A stretch of DNA of 64,000 nt from Helicoverpa zea (taxonomy: Eukaryota > Arthropoda > Insecta > Lepidoptera > Noctuidae), in assembly GCF_022581195.2 (NCBI RefSeq), contig NC_061456.1:1490501-1554500 (forward strand), in the 5' to 3' direction. The stretch's first letter is position 1; each line of letters opens with the position of its first letter. The notes beneath the pieces were generated by a model. It had not been told where the DNA came from. It saw only the letters and a list, made by a program, of their open reading frames with translations, and did no database searches. The position numbers and the translations under genes were made by a program. This document shows positions 11,273-23,500 of the stretch, one piece after another.

Positions 11273-13347
11273 ACTTTGAGTCTAACTGTAATGTATAGTT
11301 ACAGAAGTAGCCTGTGGCTTTGTTGTTAGACTGAGCGATATATGAAAACCGTGTTGTATGTATTTCTTGAAGCCTTGCAGGATGAAATCTTTTCTATTGT
11401 TAACTTATGACCGTTACGACCTTTTTAGGTCGTAGGTATATTGGTTAAGAATTGTTATATTCTATAAATTCTTGTTGGCCACATACTCAGGGGAGCCATA
11501 TATAAAAACGTGATTTTACTTTTACATTATAGGTATGAAAACTGCTATCGTTACTTTTAGTGGCTGTTCAATCTCATTTCGTCCAATTATTATCAAATAT
11601 CTCCTAATAACCTAGCTAGCTGGTCATACCCACCAATACGCTACCCGCTACGCCTGTCACTCAAATCTCAACCTAAAACTAAAGACGTGAGAGCTGAAAG
11701 ATTAATTACCGGGTAGCAGACGCTCCTTTGAGATATAAAGACTGCTTTATAAGACGTTTCCGAGGGCTTCAGGTTTCTACTGAGAAACTTAAATTCATTG
11801 TGTGGTACATTGTACCATGAATTGTACAGTCTCGGGTGAATTGGGTTAGGAAGAGTAGCTGTTTGCTGCCGGTATATGCAATCATACCTATGTGATGATG
11901 TTTCAACTGCTAGCAAGGCGTAAGATGGCAGCTGCTCCTACCGTACACTAATATTAATCTCGAAGTGTAATCAGAATGGTCAGTTAAATTACGATCTAGA
12001 AGTCAAGGTAAATGAAATAAATATACATCGTCTTTCACTCAATCAGACCGTAGTATCTTTGCCTGTCCCCTTCCTTTAAATATAGCTACGATCATACCCA
12101 GTATCTCCCTTGCTCTACATTTACACATCTTTCTTACTCCACACTGCCTTCAATATTCAATATTCTAAAAACCTCTAGCTTTCAATAATCCAAAAAAAAC
12201 TTTTACCTATAAAAAACTGCAGCTACCATTTTTGCAGCACTAACAAACACTAAATCCGCACTAAACCGCATTTCACCCGTGTAACCGGGGCGATCCAGTT
12301 CGCGCCACCCCGATCCGGCTCGAACCAGTTCAAACCAGCTGTAACACAATAAAGGGCAATTGCGCGCGCGATTCGTGTCACGTCGGCCCAGCCAGTCCAG
12401 ACTTTGAATAGAAATTAGGCCATTGCGACACTGAAATTCAGGAAATAGAGGTTTCTAGTTGAAATGGTTTTTGTCTCGCCCCGTTTGCTTTTAAGATTGT
12501 AATCTACTTGATAATAAGATAATGGAAGTCGTTGAAGCAATTTAGGGATATTGCAGTTAGATGTTCGGTTCGTTTCTTTGTTCTTTTGCAATCATTGGCT
12601 GTTGAAATTTCGACCCAAATATCCTCATTTTGAAATAATTCTTCTTACCTTTGTTGATTCAATTAATCTTATCTTAAGCCTAATCAGCTTTACATCTCCG
12701 AAATATTAATTAGTGCTGATTCTCATAAGCCCAAAAATCTTGACAGACTATTCCAATTTATTTGACCAACGTCGTATCGTATACGATATATATAGAAAAA
12801 CTTCTATATACACCGTATAAGGAATACATAAATGATAAATAATTGTATCCTATTCGAAAGCGTTTACTCAACAAACTAACAAACGAAACACTCAAACCGA
12901 CAACTACTTACACGACATAATATTTAACTTTATTCCCGCACAAAATAAATCGACAAACTTTTATTTATCTCCTCACTGAGAGATTCTTCAGCGATCTTTC
13001 TAGAAGCGACTTCAAAACTCTGGAAACACGGCAACGTAAACGTCAGGAAATCGGAGAGTTATATAAAAGTGTTCAAGTATAGGAAGGGAAAATTTAAAAT
13101 AGGTCGGCTACAGTTGCAGTCCCCTGCGGCGCAAGCTCTACGTGGAACGTCAAATATTTTTGGAAAGGTGAATTTTGCTTCAAAATGGCGAGATGTAAAA
13201 TTGGCAAGGTGTCAAGAACACTCGTCTCGGCTTTGACTTCCTTTAGTTCATTGGTTCACTATTTCGTGAAATGTTGAAGCAAAATAATGGTATCAAAAAT
13301 AGGTAAGTATGTTTTCTATTCATTACTGATTGTGATCGACAGTTACA
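11273..13347. other. non-coding; one CpG-richer patch
   Basis: No supported gene. At about 12270-12400 the sequence is clearly richer in CpG (CCGGGGCGATCC, GCGCGCGCGATTCG) than its AT-rich surroundings. That may mark a regulatory element or an unrecognised old repeat. Confidence 0.4.
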
Positions 13348-13377
13348 TTGATAAAGACAAGTTTAAGAGAGTTCTTA

Positions 13378-13560
13378 CAGAACGCAATTAAATTCTACGA
13401 TTGCCACGATATACCAAAGCAAAGATGGATTAATTCCCTGAAAGAGGACATGAATAAGAAGGGAGTGGATGTTAGTATGATAGTTGACAGAGAGGAATGG
13501 AAGCGGCAAACATATTGCGCCGACCTCAAAAAACTTGAGAACATGGACATAAAGAAGATG
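13378..13560 (+). pseudogene. RTE-type LINE ORF tail
   Basis: One frame reads IPKQRWINSLKEDMNKKGVD, then MIVDREEWKRQTYCADLK. It parallels the RTE copy at 41240-41497 (RPKKRWMDCVKVDM, then MTADRRVWKEKTCCADPK). The region upstream of it has lost similarity and the frame runs on into unrelated sequence, so this is a truncated piece of a non-LTR retrotransposon. The ATG at 13348 is incidental. Confidence 0.7.
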
Positions 13561-14234
13561 GTACACAACCATTTCTTGCAATATTTTTGCAGTTTTGGGT
13601 GTGGTTACTTCTACCGCATCCACATCTTTCTACTCCGTATATCTCACGTTTCCATTCCGCTTATCTGCCTCAGATATACAAACGCATTTCTTTTGCATTG
13701 CTTACTTATTTTTATTCGCTCCGTTCCATTTGTCCGTCGGTTTAATGAAGTCTTTCGTTTAATCGTGTTTGTTTTAGAAGATGTTATTGAGGTGTGCTGT
13801 GTTTGAATTGGAGAAAAATATACCCGAGTTTTGTGTTTGACCGTTTTAGTTTGCATTTTGTTTTTTAAGCTTGAAGGTGTATGCTCCTGGTTTTGAAAGC
13901 TACACAATCTTCAACAAAATTGTACAGACACAATAAAGGGTTGGTGTTGTTGATATTTTTTTATACGATGAGGCATGTATACAATTTTGAAATAACTGAC
14001 GGTGTTGGCATATTTTGGTCAGATTTAGTTTATAAACTCAACATTTAATAGACTCCTATCATAATAAACAGAGATTAACAAACACCAAACATAATACATA
14101 ATTCCTATGGCTAATCAAAATGTTAAACCCATATTCAATTTAGGACACGAAATCTTTACCAGAAATAAATTCCTCTTTATACCAAAATAAACATGTCAAC
14201 TTCATTTGGTAGCAAGAAACTAGTAGATAAGTAA
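13561..14234. other. non-coding, nothing recognised
   Basis: The frame that opens in the LINE fragment continues by chance to 13806 with hydrophobic, AT-rich codons. No domain or transposon end is seen. Confidence 0.4.
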
Positions 14235-14340
14235 ATCCCGAACGAGAAATCCGAAAAGAACCGGTAGCGAACGGGAATCAAACTGGGGACCTTATTGATC
14301 CGACGCTAATGCCTTCTAATCCACTTAGGCAGTCTTCAGT
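14235..14340 (-). mobile_element. tRNA-derived SINE head, degraded
   Basis: On the minus strand a box A-like TGCCTAAGTGG (14331-14321) is followed about 40 bp later by a box B-like AGTTTGATTCC (14284-14274) and then CGTTCGCTACCGG. The spacing and order are those of an RNA polymerase III internal promoter in a tRNA-derived SINE. It does not fold as a complete tRNA, has no clean acceptor stem and carries changes at conserved box positions, so I call it a SINE relic. Confidence 0.5.
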
Positions 14341-16302
14341 AGTAAGCATGACTGGCAGGGATTATATCTCTGTAATATAACAGTTATAAGTTGTGTAACA
14401 GTAACATTTTAAAATAACAAAATGGATGGATCAGGATTATGGCTTTCGAATTTCGAATTAAAAATTCCGTTGTCATTTGTTTTTTGTTGACAGTTCTTGT
14501 CAGCTATCTGGGCTTAGTGTCAATGGGGTGGTTAGATATTTGGCAATCGATTTAAGTATGATCAGCTCGAAGAAATACCCTCATTTGACAGCAATCAAAT
14601 TCTATCTAGGATAATGCCTACAGTGTACCATTGTTTTTGTTACCAAGAACTCATTTGGAGAATATATCTTGTTTGAAGCAGCCTAAGAAGAACTTAAACA
14701 GCTGTAGACTGGTTTGACAAATCCATTATACTTATGATCTTTGGTAAACATACTTGTATATAATTTTTCACTAGTACAGATTTTTGATCATTTAGAGTTT
14801 TTACCATTACTTTACTTGATTAATTTCACACAACACAAACAAATCAAACCAATACAAAATCAATCAAATACACAACACCAGAATATTCAAATGACGCCAA
14901 AAACCATACTAAACTATCGGTAGAAACAGTGAAACCGCACGATTTACATGCCGATTCCGACACACTATGAATTATTGAATGGACGCAATCGCGTATATGA
15001 CAATGTGAACTGACAGACGGACAGATAATTAGCAAATGGGTTGGGGCTTGCGTTCGTTTAGGAGATATTTTCGAAGTGATAGCGACGGCTGACGGACGGA
15101 AAATCTTTGTTGTGGATACCTTTGAGCCTGTTCCGAGCGTCGGTACTGAACCACAGACTATGACTAACCTATGCTCTAACAGGTTTTGAATAGAATTTTT
15201 CGTAAAAACGTTTTCGTGCCTTATTTAACAAACAAAAACGCTTGAAGATAATGTAAAACAAATTAATGACGAATCTCCTCTATTGTACTCATAAAAACGT
15301 ATTCTTAAAAAAGTCAACATCAAATTATTCGCCAAATAATACCAACAGCACAATATGTACACGCTCGACTTATCTCAACCTAGTTCAATAATGTTTTCTG
15401 TTGCCAGCTCCAACACAGACTTTTATCACTTCCTCATTCAAAGACTTATCTTCAAAAACTATCTCACCAAAACACAGTTACGCAACCGTCCACGTCCAAA
15501 TCTCATAACCCTAAACGACCTTTATTTCAGCAACATCATTCCCAACATATATTTTTAAAAGGCCCGAACCCTATTTATTTAGAATCTAATCCCATCCCGT
15601 CTGTGGTTATCAATAATTCATAGAGCTATGTGAATTATAGCCGAGACGATCTTTGCGGATTTCCTCTCGCTTTCCAACGAGATCCTTCTTGCCTATTGTG
15701 CGAATACTGTTACTTTCACAGACCATTATGAAGACTTCATACTTGCAAATGAATGGCAAGATACTTGAATATGCGCATACGGAGTGCTGCGATTTCTTGT
15801 AATGAAAGACGAAGTTAGTTATGAAAGAAATAAATTGTGGGTGTATGAAAAAGAGTCTGGATTTAAAGGAAAGATTTACGGCTGGTATTCTGTTTGCTGC
15901 TGATTCTGATGCAAATAAAGACTCCGTTTAGCGAGATTTAGCTAAAATATTTTCTTACAGAAATGATAAACATCTCAAAGGACAATTTTTCAGAAGTCCT
16001 AAACGTAGTCACAATTCTGCATAAATTGCCACAGGTCAGTATCTAAATGTTACCTCTAGACAATATAGATTTTATAAAAATGTATCGCATAACAGAGGTC
16101 CATAGTCATGACACTATACCCTTCATATCAAAACGACACTTCCTTAACCTGCCGAACATGCTCAAAAGCACTAAGATAAAATTATTTCTCGTCTTAATGG
16201 CAAGAGGTACTCGTTCCAAGACCCTCCTCACACCTGATAATAGTTGCTCGCGTCGTAATCCCGGTAGGACCGTGGATAACACCTTTAAGGTCCCCGTAAA
16301 TA
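14341..16302. other. non-coding, nothing recognised
   Basis: No gene can be supported. The frames at 15355-15558 and 16047-16307 have no start context, domain or splice evidence. Confidence 0.4.
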
Positions 16303-16308
16303 TTTAAT
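16303..16308 (-). terminator. possible poly(A) signal
   Basis: ATTAAA on the minus strand, about 257 nt past the stop codon of the secreted-protein gene. No AATAAA is present nearer, so this is only a candidate for its 3' end. Confidence 0.25.
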
Positions 16309-16564
16309 ACGAGGCTTTCTATACATTTATAATAACAAGAAGGCTGAGGAAAACGGACATGTTTGAGTGAATAAGTGATCGTTGTCTGGTGTATTTAGGA
16401 TTTGGGACCTTTTGAGTATTTTTAGGGCGTGAACAAAAAGTCTTATCAAGTTTTGAAGTCACTGTCTTCTTTAGTTTCAGTAGGATTAGCTATATGTAAT
16501 AAACGTTTTACCAAAGCGGTACAACTAAATAATTTCATGACCTGAATCCAAATTGCTTTCATTC

Positions 16565-17575
16565 CTATATTAATCCTAGCAACCTTCTATAGTATGCACC
16601 ATTGATCTTCATCACCTGTACAACAGGTATTCTTTCTCTCGCTGCTTCCTTGCTTAGTTCTCCAGATTGGGAATCTAAATGATCACCATCTGGTTCAGGC
16701 TCTTTTAGTAAATTCAAAGCTTCATCTGAATCCAGCATTATATTATTACCATTTTGATTTTTGGTTGGTTTTATTGGTGGTTCTTCAACTTCTTCACCCT
16801 TTTCCTCAAATTCAGCTTGTACCTCTGAGGCCGGCTTTTGCTTTTCTTTTGCTTTTTTTAGCACCCTTTTTACGACTTTTGCATTTTGCTTTGCCTGTAT
16901 CTGTGCCTGTGCTATTGCTTCAGCCGTAGGCTGTTCTTGAGCCTGTGATAATGCTTGTTCTTGAACTTGTGACAATCCTTGTTCTTGAGCTAGTGGCAAT
17001 GCCTGGTCTTCGGGCTCAGCTTGCTGTAGTGGCTTTTGTTGGTTCTGTAAGGCGCCCATCGAAACCTCTGCAATTGGAGATCTGGAACACAAATCAAGCC
17101 GTGTCAGTTACACTGGGTAACATTCAAAAATGGCTGAGAATTGGTCCCAGGTTAGTCTAGAAAGGACTTCTTATATTATTAAACTACTACCCAAGTAGTT
17201 CTCTTGAGATGTGGGTGAAACCACGAGTGGAAGCATAGATCTCAATAATTAGGAGATACTACGAACGTATACATTTTAGGTATAATGAAAACGCACTGTT
17301 CCTAAAATATAAATAAAAAACTTAATAGATACGAACCTAGAGATTTGTGAAAGCTTCGAAGACATTGCCGTCTTTTGATTGCCCAGTTCTTTCACAAAAT
17401 GTTCGGCTGCTTTTATTGCAAAATCTTTAGCTAATATATTTATGTACTCATCTGTCATGACATTGTCAAAACTTTGTTTAATTTGTACCGGTGAGAGTGG
17501 GAGAGCTTCATTGGTTTCACGCAACTGTGCTGAGACACAGAAAAACGTAAGAAATATTGGAATGCTTTTCAACAT
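16565..17575 (-). CDS. secreted Gln/Glu/Ala-rich repeat protein, two exons
   Basis: Exon 1 is 17575-17337 and exon 2 is 17081-16565. The intron has a GTTCGT donor and a TTTGTGTTCCAG acceptor and splits an Arg codon (AG|A), so the reading frame stays open for 251 residues. Residues 1-16 (MLKSIPIFLTFFCVSA) form a typical signal peptide. Residues 28-72 look helical and contain no Cys. Residues 107-130 are three 8-residue repeats (ALPLAQEQ, GLSQVQEQ, ALSQAQEQ), followed by an Ala/Gln stretch. A basic patch (KVVKRVLKKAKEKQK) lies at 148-162. An acidic, Pro-containing section follows, and the end reads VMKINGAYYRRLLGLI. The mature protein has no Cys and no recognisable enzyme domain. The start is chosen for the signal peptide and the upstream TATA box. 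Secretion is inferred. The role is unknown; a silk, cuticle, egg-coat or seminal-fluid protein are all conceivable. The gene stands alone in transposon-rich DNA. Confidence 0.75.
17082..17336 (-). other. intron of the secreted-protein gene
   Basis: 255 bp, phase 2, GT-AG ends, with a pyrimidine-leaning stretch before CAG. Both flanking frames end in stops if the intron is not removed, whereas splicing joins the signal-peptide exon to the repeat exon in frame. Confidence 0.7.
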
Positions 17576-17608
17576 AATTTAATTTCTAATCTTCAGCATC
17601 CTTGGCAC

Positions 17609-17650
17609 TTTGATAGCATTTTAAATCTGTGTAATAGGAATTTATATTTT
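17609..17650 (-). promoter_or_regulatory. TATA box and initiator-like site
   Basis: TATAAAT on the minus strand begins at 17646. About 32 bp downstream is CTATCAAAGTG (around 17616-17606), which resembles an arthropod initiator. The start codon follows about 40 nt later. Spacing is right for RNA polymerase II transcription of the secreted-protein gene. Confidence 0.5.
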
Positions 17651-19309
17651 ATGGTATCATAAAGGTATGGTTGATTATTTTTTTGATTGATTGATATGGT
17701 TATTTCATAGAGTTTATTTTCAATGTTAGAGTTACTTTTTTCATGTATGCACAGTGACGTCTTGTAGTTTTTCACGCTCATTGTGATAATAATAATCAGT
17801 CGTCATTTAATTTCAGTGGCCGAGGTATTTTATCTTCTATGATTTAAAAATTTACGTACTCCTTTATGTGCATAAGCATTCTTAGGTACTTTCTTATATA
17901 CTTCCTTGTTTACTTCTTTATCCGTCCTTATGTACTGGCTTTTACCGGTCAGAACCAGGTGTAGTCGCACTTCAGGTTTAAGCTATAGCACATCTATAAT
18001 TATTGAATTTATTATGTAGTTCATAATAATCATAAAGAATGATACCATACAAACCAATATATAAATGAGAATACATAGATATTAAATTGTCATCGTTACG
18101 GACAATCGATTTGTCCACTTAACATTTTATAAATACGTCCTGTAACATGGCTACTTGAATATGAACACTACAGAGCTAAATTGTCTATTACTTTGTGTCA
18201 CCAATTTGTGTCAAGGACTGCGTAGCAATGTGTCCTAGTAAGCGTAGCTTGATTGGCCGTACTGGGACACTTATTACGAATATTCACATTAAAATTCATA
18301 GAACCTCTGAATTTGAAATTGACATTGTTTGAAAATAATCAAAAGTTAGACCATATAAAGGACTGCGATTGGCCAGAAGCAGATTTCATTATATCATAAT
18401 GTGATACCGTGGATCATTTTTTGACCATTCCATCTGACACTTGTAGAAAAAAACAATTATTTTAAATAGCCCCATTAGTTAGTAATAATTGTTCCTGCAG
18501 TTTTCGAATTACACACACATTATAAAAGCACATTTCAAGCGTCCGTTACAAAGTAGCAGAGCAATACCAACTGATCAATACTTCGACATAATCCATAGCT
18601 TTCCTCTTCAATTATTTGCCGCAACCCGGCTGCCTCAGTTAGACCTGAATTATTAATACGTTCTATACCTAACCAAAGGTTTATTAATGCTGTTACTTAT
18701 TAACCGCATTTCCGTTGTGATTTGAGGTTTTGTCAGGAACTTGTAGAAGGGAAGTTTTGAGAGTAGACTTTGTGGGTGTAGTTTAATGAATATTGTTAGG
18801 TGTTCTTACTTTGGTCTCTTAAATATGCGGTTCTTGTCAAATGAAGGCATTTGAGGACGTACGTGGTCGCTATAAAGCTGACGAATTGGTTTGTGTAAAC
18901 TCAAATACAATTGTACCGATTAGAAAAAATCATCTAGTGCTAGATAATCCGTTTAATGAGGAGCCGTGTAATCTGGGTGGTACGAAGTAACTCTCTGTTT
19001 TTTTCTCCTTCCCACTAGGCTATTAGTAAATATTACAAAGAATTGCAACACACTACTAAAACTTAACACAAAGAGTTCCCGCTTCAAATAACTAACTACA
19101 CACACAGATTATAACAATGTATAGAAAATAACTGTGCAGAATCAACATCGTCTATTTTTATTAGTCGTTAGGTACTTGGGCACGGAAAATCTATTACAAA
19201 GTAGAATTTGGCGGCTTGAAATTTTTATGTGCAATGCAGATTGCAGGGGTATTACGTTACTTTAACTTAGTACTACTACTATTTTATTTTATAGTCAAAG
19301 CTAGTGAGA
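17651..19309. other. non-coding upstream region
   Basis: Lies upstream of the secreted-protein gene and has no gene of its own that I can support. A weak tandem of TACTTCCTT/TACTTCTTTA units occurs at about 17880-17930. Confidence 0.4.
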
Positions 19310-19440
19310 CTAGCTTCTGCCATTGGTTTTACCCGCGTCCCTTGGGCACTCCTTCGAGCATCTGGCTAAAAAAGCACCGGAAGTCATAAAGCAAAATTCA
19401 GAAATGCTAAGTTATCTGGTCCAAACTTTACGAAGAATTT
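19310..19440 (-). mobile_element. Helitron-like remnant
   Basis: The plus strand begins CTAGCTTCTGCC, then ACCCGCGTCCCTTGGG and TCTGGCTAAAAA. This is the complement of the 3' half of the Helitron-like family seen intact at 49126-49324. The CTAG is preceded by A, so the minus-strand 3' end abuts T as expected. The 5' half is lost or too diverged to see. Confidence 0.55.
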
Positions 19441-20280
19441 GCACTACAAAGAAATTTTAGAAAATTGTATTCAATAAAACACAGTTTTGTCCAAATACCA
19501 CCCGAAAGCGGCTATACCAAGCCGGACAATTCTCTAAACAGCGTCCGAGCGAGATTTAATTTAATAATTAATTAGACATGACACGGTCGGCGTGAAGGCG
19601 CATACTACGAATTAGTGCCTAGCATGCTGTGACGTTTGTCGTGCAGCTATGAATGGCTCAGATTTTGAATTTGGAGAAAATAGGATTTGAACATCGAATA
19701 GGATGTTATTTCTTTTTGTTTTTTTAGGGTTTGTAGCATTGAGGATTTTGAAATAGGGTTTAAAAATGGAATATGGTTTTTATAGGTCAGTTATAGAAAA
19801 AAACAGTATTACATGTATAACAACCAGCTAACTATTGACTTGGTTTGGTGATATTTTATAAACATATTTTTTTAGAGTCTGGGTCAAAATATATATGCTT
19901 AATGTATCCCTAAGCAACTAATACTCCACAGTTACCTGAGAAACCCGTTATCCCAGTAAAAATGTCAAAAAAGGCCATCGCCGTCAATTTTCTAATTCGG
20001 CCGTAAAGAGGCGTCAATAAACTACATAGGTTGTAAATAAGCCATATAAAGGATCTACAAGGACGTGTGGAATTTGATTCGACTATCACAGGAGCTATAA
20101 AAAGTTATGCGTTGACCGTAACATGTACCATATAATTCGATAGTGAAGACTAATGTACTGTGCGCATTGAGGCTACGGTACGGCATGGAACTAAGATGGC
20201 GATTGACAATGAGGTAAACTGAAACCTTGACACGTCCTCTAAAATCCTCGACCTTAAAATCTGTATGATCATAATCATCA

Positions 20281-20348
20281 TCAGCCGGTTCATTGTCCCA
20301 AAGGATACAGGCCTCTTCTCTGCATTCTTCAGCCATTCTAACCACCAT
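20281..20348 (-). mobile_element. LINE 3'-tail fragment
   Basis: On the minus strand it reads GAAGAGGCCTGTATCC, TTTGGGACAATG, then GGCTGATGATGATTATGAT. This is a mutated version of the lepidopteran LINE ending GAGGCCTGTGCCCAGCAGTGGGAC followed by (TGA)n. Only the tail and a few bases of coding end remain. Confidence 0.55.
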
Positions 20349-20364
20349 TCTTCAGCTTGATTAA

Positions 20365-20580
20365 GTAAACATGAGCTGAGTAAATGGACGAGCGGTCGAT
20401 GGAGCAGAAGAGTCTGAATGGAGATCATGTTTAGTTAAAGTAGCGTTAGACGTCCTGCTGCACGGTGGACCTGTGATTTGAAGAAGGTTGCTGGTAGTGG
20501 ATGTAAGCGACCCAAGACCGGGAAGGTTAGCGCTCACTGGGGGAGACCAACGTGAGGCTAATATGATGATGATGAAGTTA
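20365..20580 (+). pseudogene. LINE ORF2 C-terminal fragment, broken
   Basis: The first part encodes GRWSRRV followed by a stop and frameshift. The second part gives RPAARWTCDLKKVAGSGCKR and ends near HWGRPT-stop, followed by ATGATGATGATG at 20562-20575. The motifs match the end of lepidopteran LINE proteins (GRW-R-VLEWRP ... RPP-RW-DDL-KVAGS-W). The 54798-54914 fragment carries the piece just upstream of it. It has several stops and shifts and lies back to back with the minus-strand tail at 20281-20348. Confidence 0.65.
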
Positions 20581-23500
20581 ATGGGCCTGTAACAATCAGG
20601 CCAGCAGATCTAGATTGCTCACATCTCTGTCACCATTTACCTCACAAGCCATAAGACTACCACAATGACTGAATCCCGCGACACAATGCGCACGGACATA
20701 GCACCGTCAATCCGAACGTCGCTCTGCCAATAAAAGTTAATGAGCCGACCGATTGCTGGGAACGACGAGAGTACGAGACATGTGTCCGAACAGCCGCCGA
20801 CACAGATCGCCACAGATGATAACTTTAACACACGCTATTTTAACACTTAAGTTCCACAGCATAAAGGCGGTAATTGCATGTGAATGTGTGGCAATCGGAT
20901 TGTATCAACGCTTTTTTCGGCGGTTTAATGAGTGATAATGAAGTGGTTGACAATATTTTTTGTTTGTTTCAATTGAAATCGGTTTATAGTATTATAGTAC
21001 TTATATGAAAACATGCAGAGTTTATTTTGGACTGTGCAGTTTGATGATTGGATTCACGAAGATTATTTTGCATAACTTCTTAAATTCATTTTCCGTTCAT
21101 TAAGCTTGAACATCATGATTATCATCTTTGTTACATGGTTTTATTATTTTCATTTTCGAATAAACTGCCAGTCCTGTTAATTTAACATCAGGATGCTCTA
21201 CGTGGTTTCGGAACAGTTCTGCTAACTTCCCGCACCAGAACACCTGAAACACTACGTCTTGGAACTCGTATAATAACATAGACGTGAGCAGTCAAGCGTG
21301 TTTCGTCTCAAACTGACGTGCACCACAGAATTTAATGCAATACGGCATTTTGAATTTGGAATTTAAATAAAAAACACAGAGAATTTAATTTAAAATTGCA
21401 ATTTGAATTTGGAACTACAAAGATTTAGATGTTTTCAGCGATTAGTGTCAGGTTATATTTATTTTTTATTTTTTTTTAAACGAAATAACGCATAACTTGT
21501 ATAAGTTAGGCGGGAAAGTGTTTTAAATAACCTTCTGGAACACCGAATACAGAATGCATTTATTTGTATTGTTGCCCACCGCTTGTGCTAAACCCCAAAC
21601 TCCACTATTCTCCCCAAACTGATTTCCCCTACCCAGTTTCGAGTGGCTACTACAAAACTCTGAAACACTAACACTTAATAGCCGGCTTAAAATGATGTGC
21701 AAACCGAGTCCAAACGATTTCTACATCCCACTAACCCCCGCATGCCATGCGTTCTGTCGCGCAATGCCGACGCACGCCTCGTCGCCTCGCTTCCAAATTC
21801 AAATGGTTGACGTTCCAAATTGGAATTGTTTTTCATTTTTCGACTGTTAAGCGGCCGTTGTCTGCGGCCAGTGATTTCGAGTTCGAATAGCGCAACGGGA
21901 TTAAAATTGGTACTTTGGAATTTTTGTGTGTTCGATTTTCAGGTTTAAAGTACAATTAAGGTTCTGTGGGCGTTTGGTATGTTCAATCTGGCAGTTAGAA
22001 CAAGAATACTATGCGGATTGGCTTTGCAAGCGAGGGATTTGGTAAATCGTTTTACACTTCAATGGTATTGAATTTTGTAAAGGGTGTTACAACCTTGAGT
22101 AGCGTCGGATTCCAGTTTAGTGCTTAAAAATACACGACCGTGAAAGACATATTTGAACAGTACCTACCTAAACGTAAACTGTGCGATCAAACCCCTTTAA
22201 TTACAAATATCATACATTAAAAAAAAAAAACAATTTCAATAAAAATAGAACCATCAACATGTCAAAAAAATAAAACACTTTTCCCTGAATTTCATTACGA
22301 CCGTAAATAATATTTCTAACAATAAAATTTTCAAATCTAATATAACAGATAGACGTCAAAAAACCTCGGAGCATTCGAATTACAAAATTAAATTCCAAAT
22401 TTAATTTTACACGCTTTTCATAGAACATTTAACGCATACCGCGAAGGGTGCGTTCAGTACTTACGGAAAGAAATAAAAGAATTAATTTTTATTTTTACGA
22501 GCCTCGAGAGGCCGTGCTTCATTTACAGTGTTAACTTAATTCTTTATTATATTTTAAAAAGGTTTTTATTATTTTGCGTGGTACTTTGAAAGAGCTGAAG
22601 CATACCTAATGCGGATAACATGCACTGAGCTGTATCTACCTAGAACGTCTAAATCTATTCACATAAGATTTAGTATGGGGACAGAATTAAAAACAACGAG
22701 AATACATAAGACACATCTCATTTTTCGCAGGCATCAATATCAGCCTATATTCCTAATCCCTCTTTTAAATATTAAGTAAACAACATAACGCCGTAAACTA
22801 CAATTCAAAAAAAAAACATTCAAATCCAATCTTTTTCTCTTTTTTCAACTGAAACCCAGGCAAGTTTAACGAGCTTTAGATTAGCGGGCTCAAATTACGC
22901 CGACTTAAGTTCAGTTGTTTTAATTTCGCCGCAAAAATACGCCACGCGAAGATTATGTCCGCGGGAGTCAGTCCGGCTTTATAAGTCGGCTTAGTGAGCT
23001 AAATGAAAAGTACTAATATTATATGAAATAGAAACAGAGATATGGTATGGTGGAAATACTTTTTCTGACATATCATAAAGTCGTCATGCTAAAAAGCTGA
23101 AGTGTCTATTTGTTTCAATGCACTAACTCAGTATCAATAGCCCATATATCAAGGAAGGAAATGGGCTAGTTTTTTACCGGGTGCGTGAAATAGTTTTCAC
23201 AGGACGCAGGTCATAATTTCGTTTATACACAGACTGTTTGGCTAAACCTCTCCTAACATGTACCAAGTCACCCGGTCTTCAGCTTGAAGCATCTAATTAT
23301 ACCCTTACTAGGTACTTCCTTACATAATATAAAAAGTGTACAATAAGGATACCTAGATACTAATATTTTATTTATATCCACTAAAAAGAAATGGAATTTT
23401 AATATACCCACCATTAAAACAATAACCTCAATTTATTTTTCATTTATTTCCTCTCAGACATTGCAGTCTTCCTTTTTACTCGAACAATAATGTCTGGCTG

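Noticed and set aside
16945..17160. Plus-strand open frame of 71 codons
   Set aside because: It is the complement of the repeat-rich exon of the secreted-protein gene. The opposite strand has the signal peptide, splice sites and promoter.
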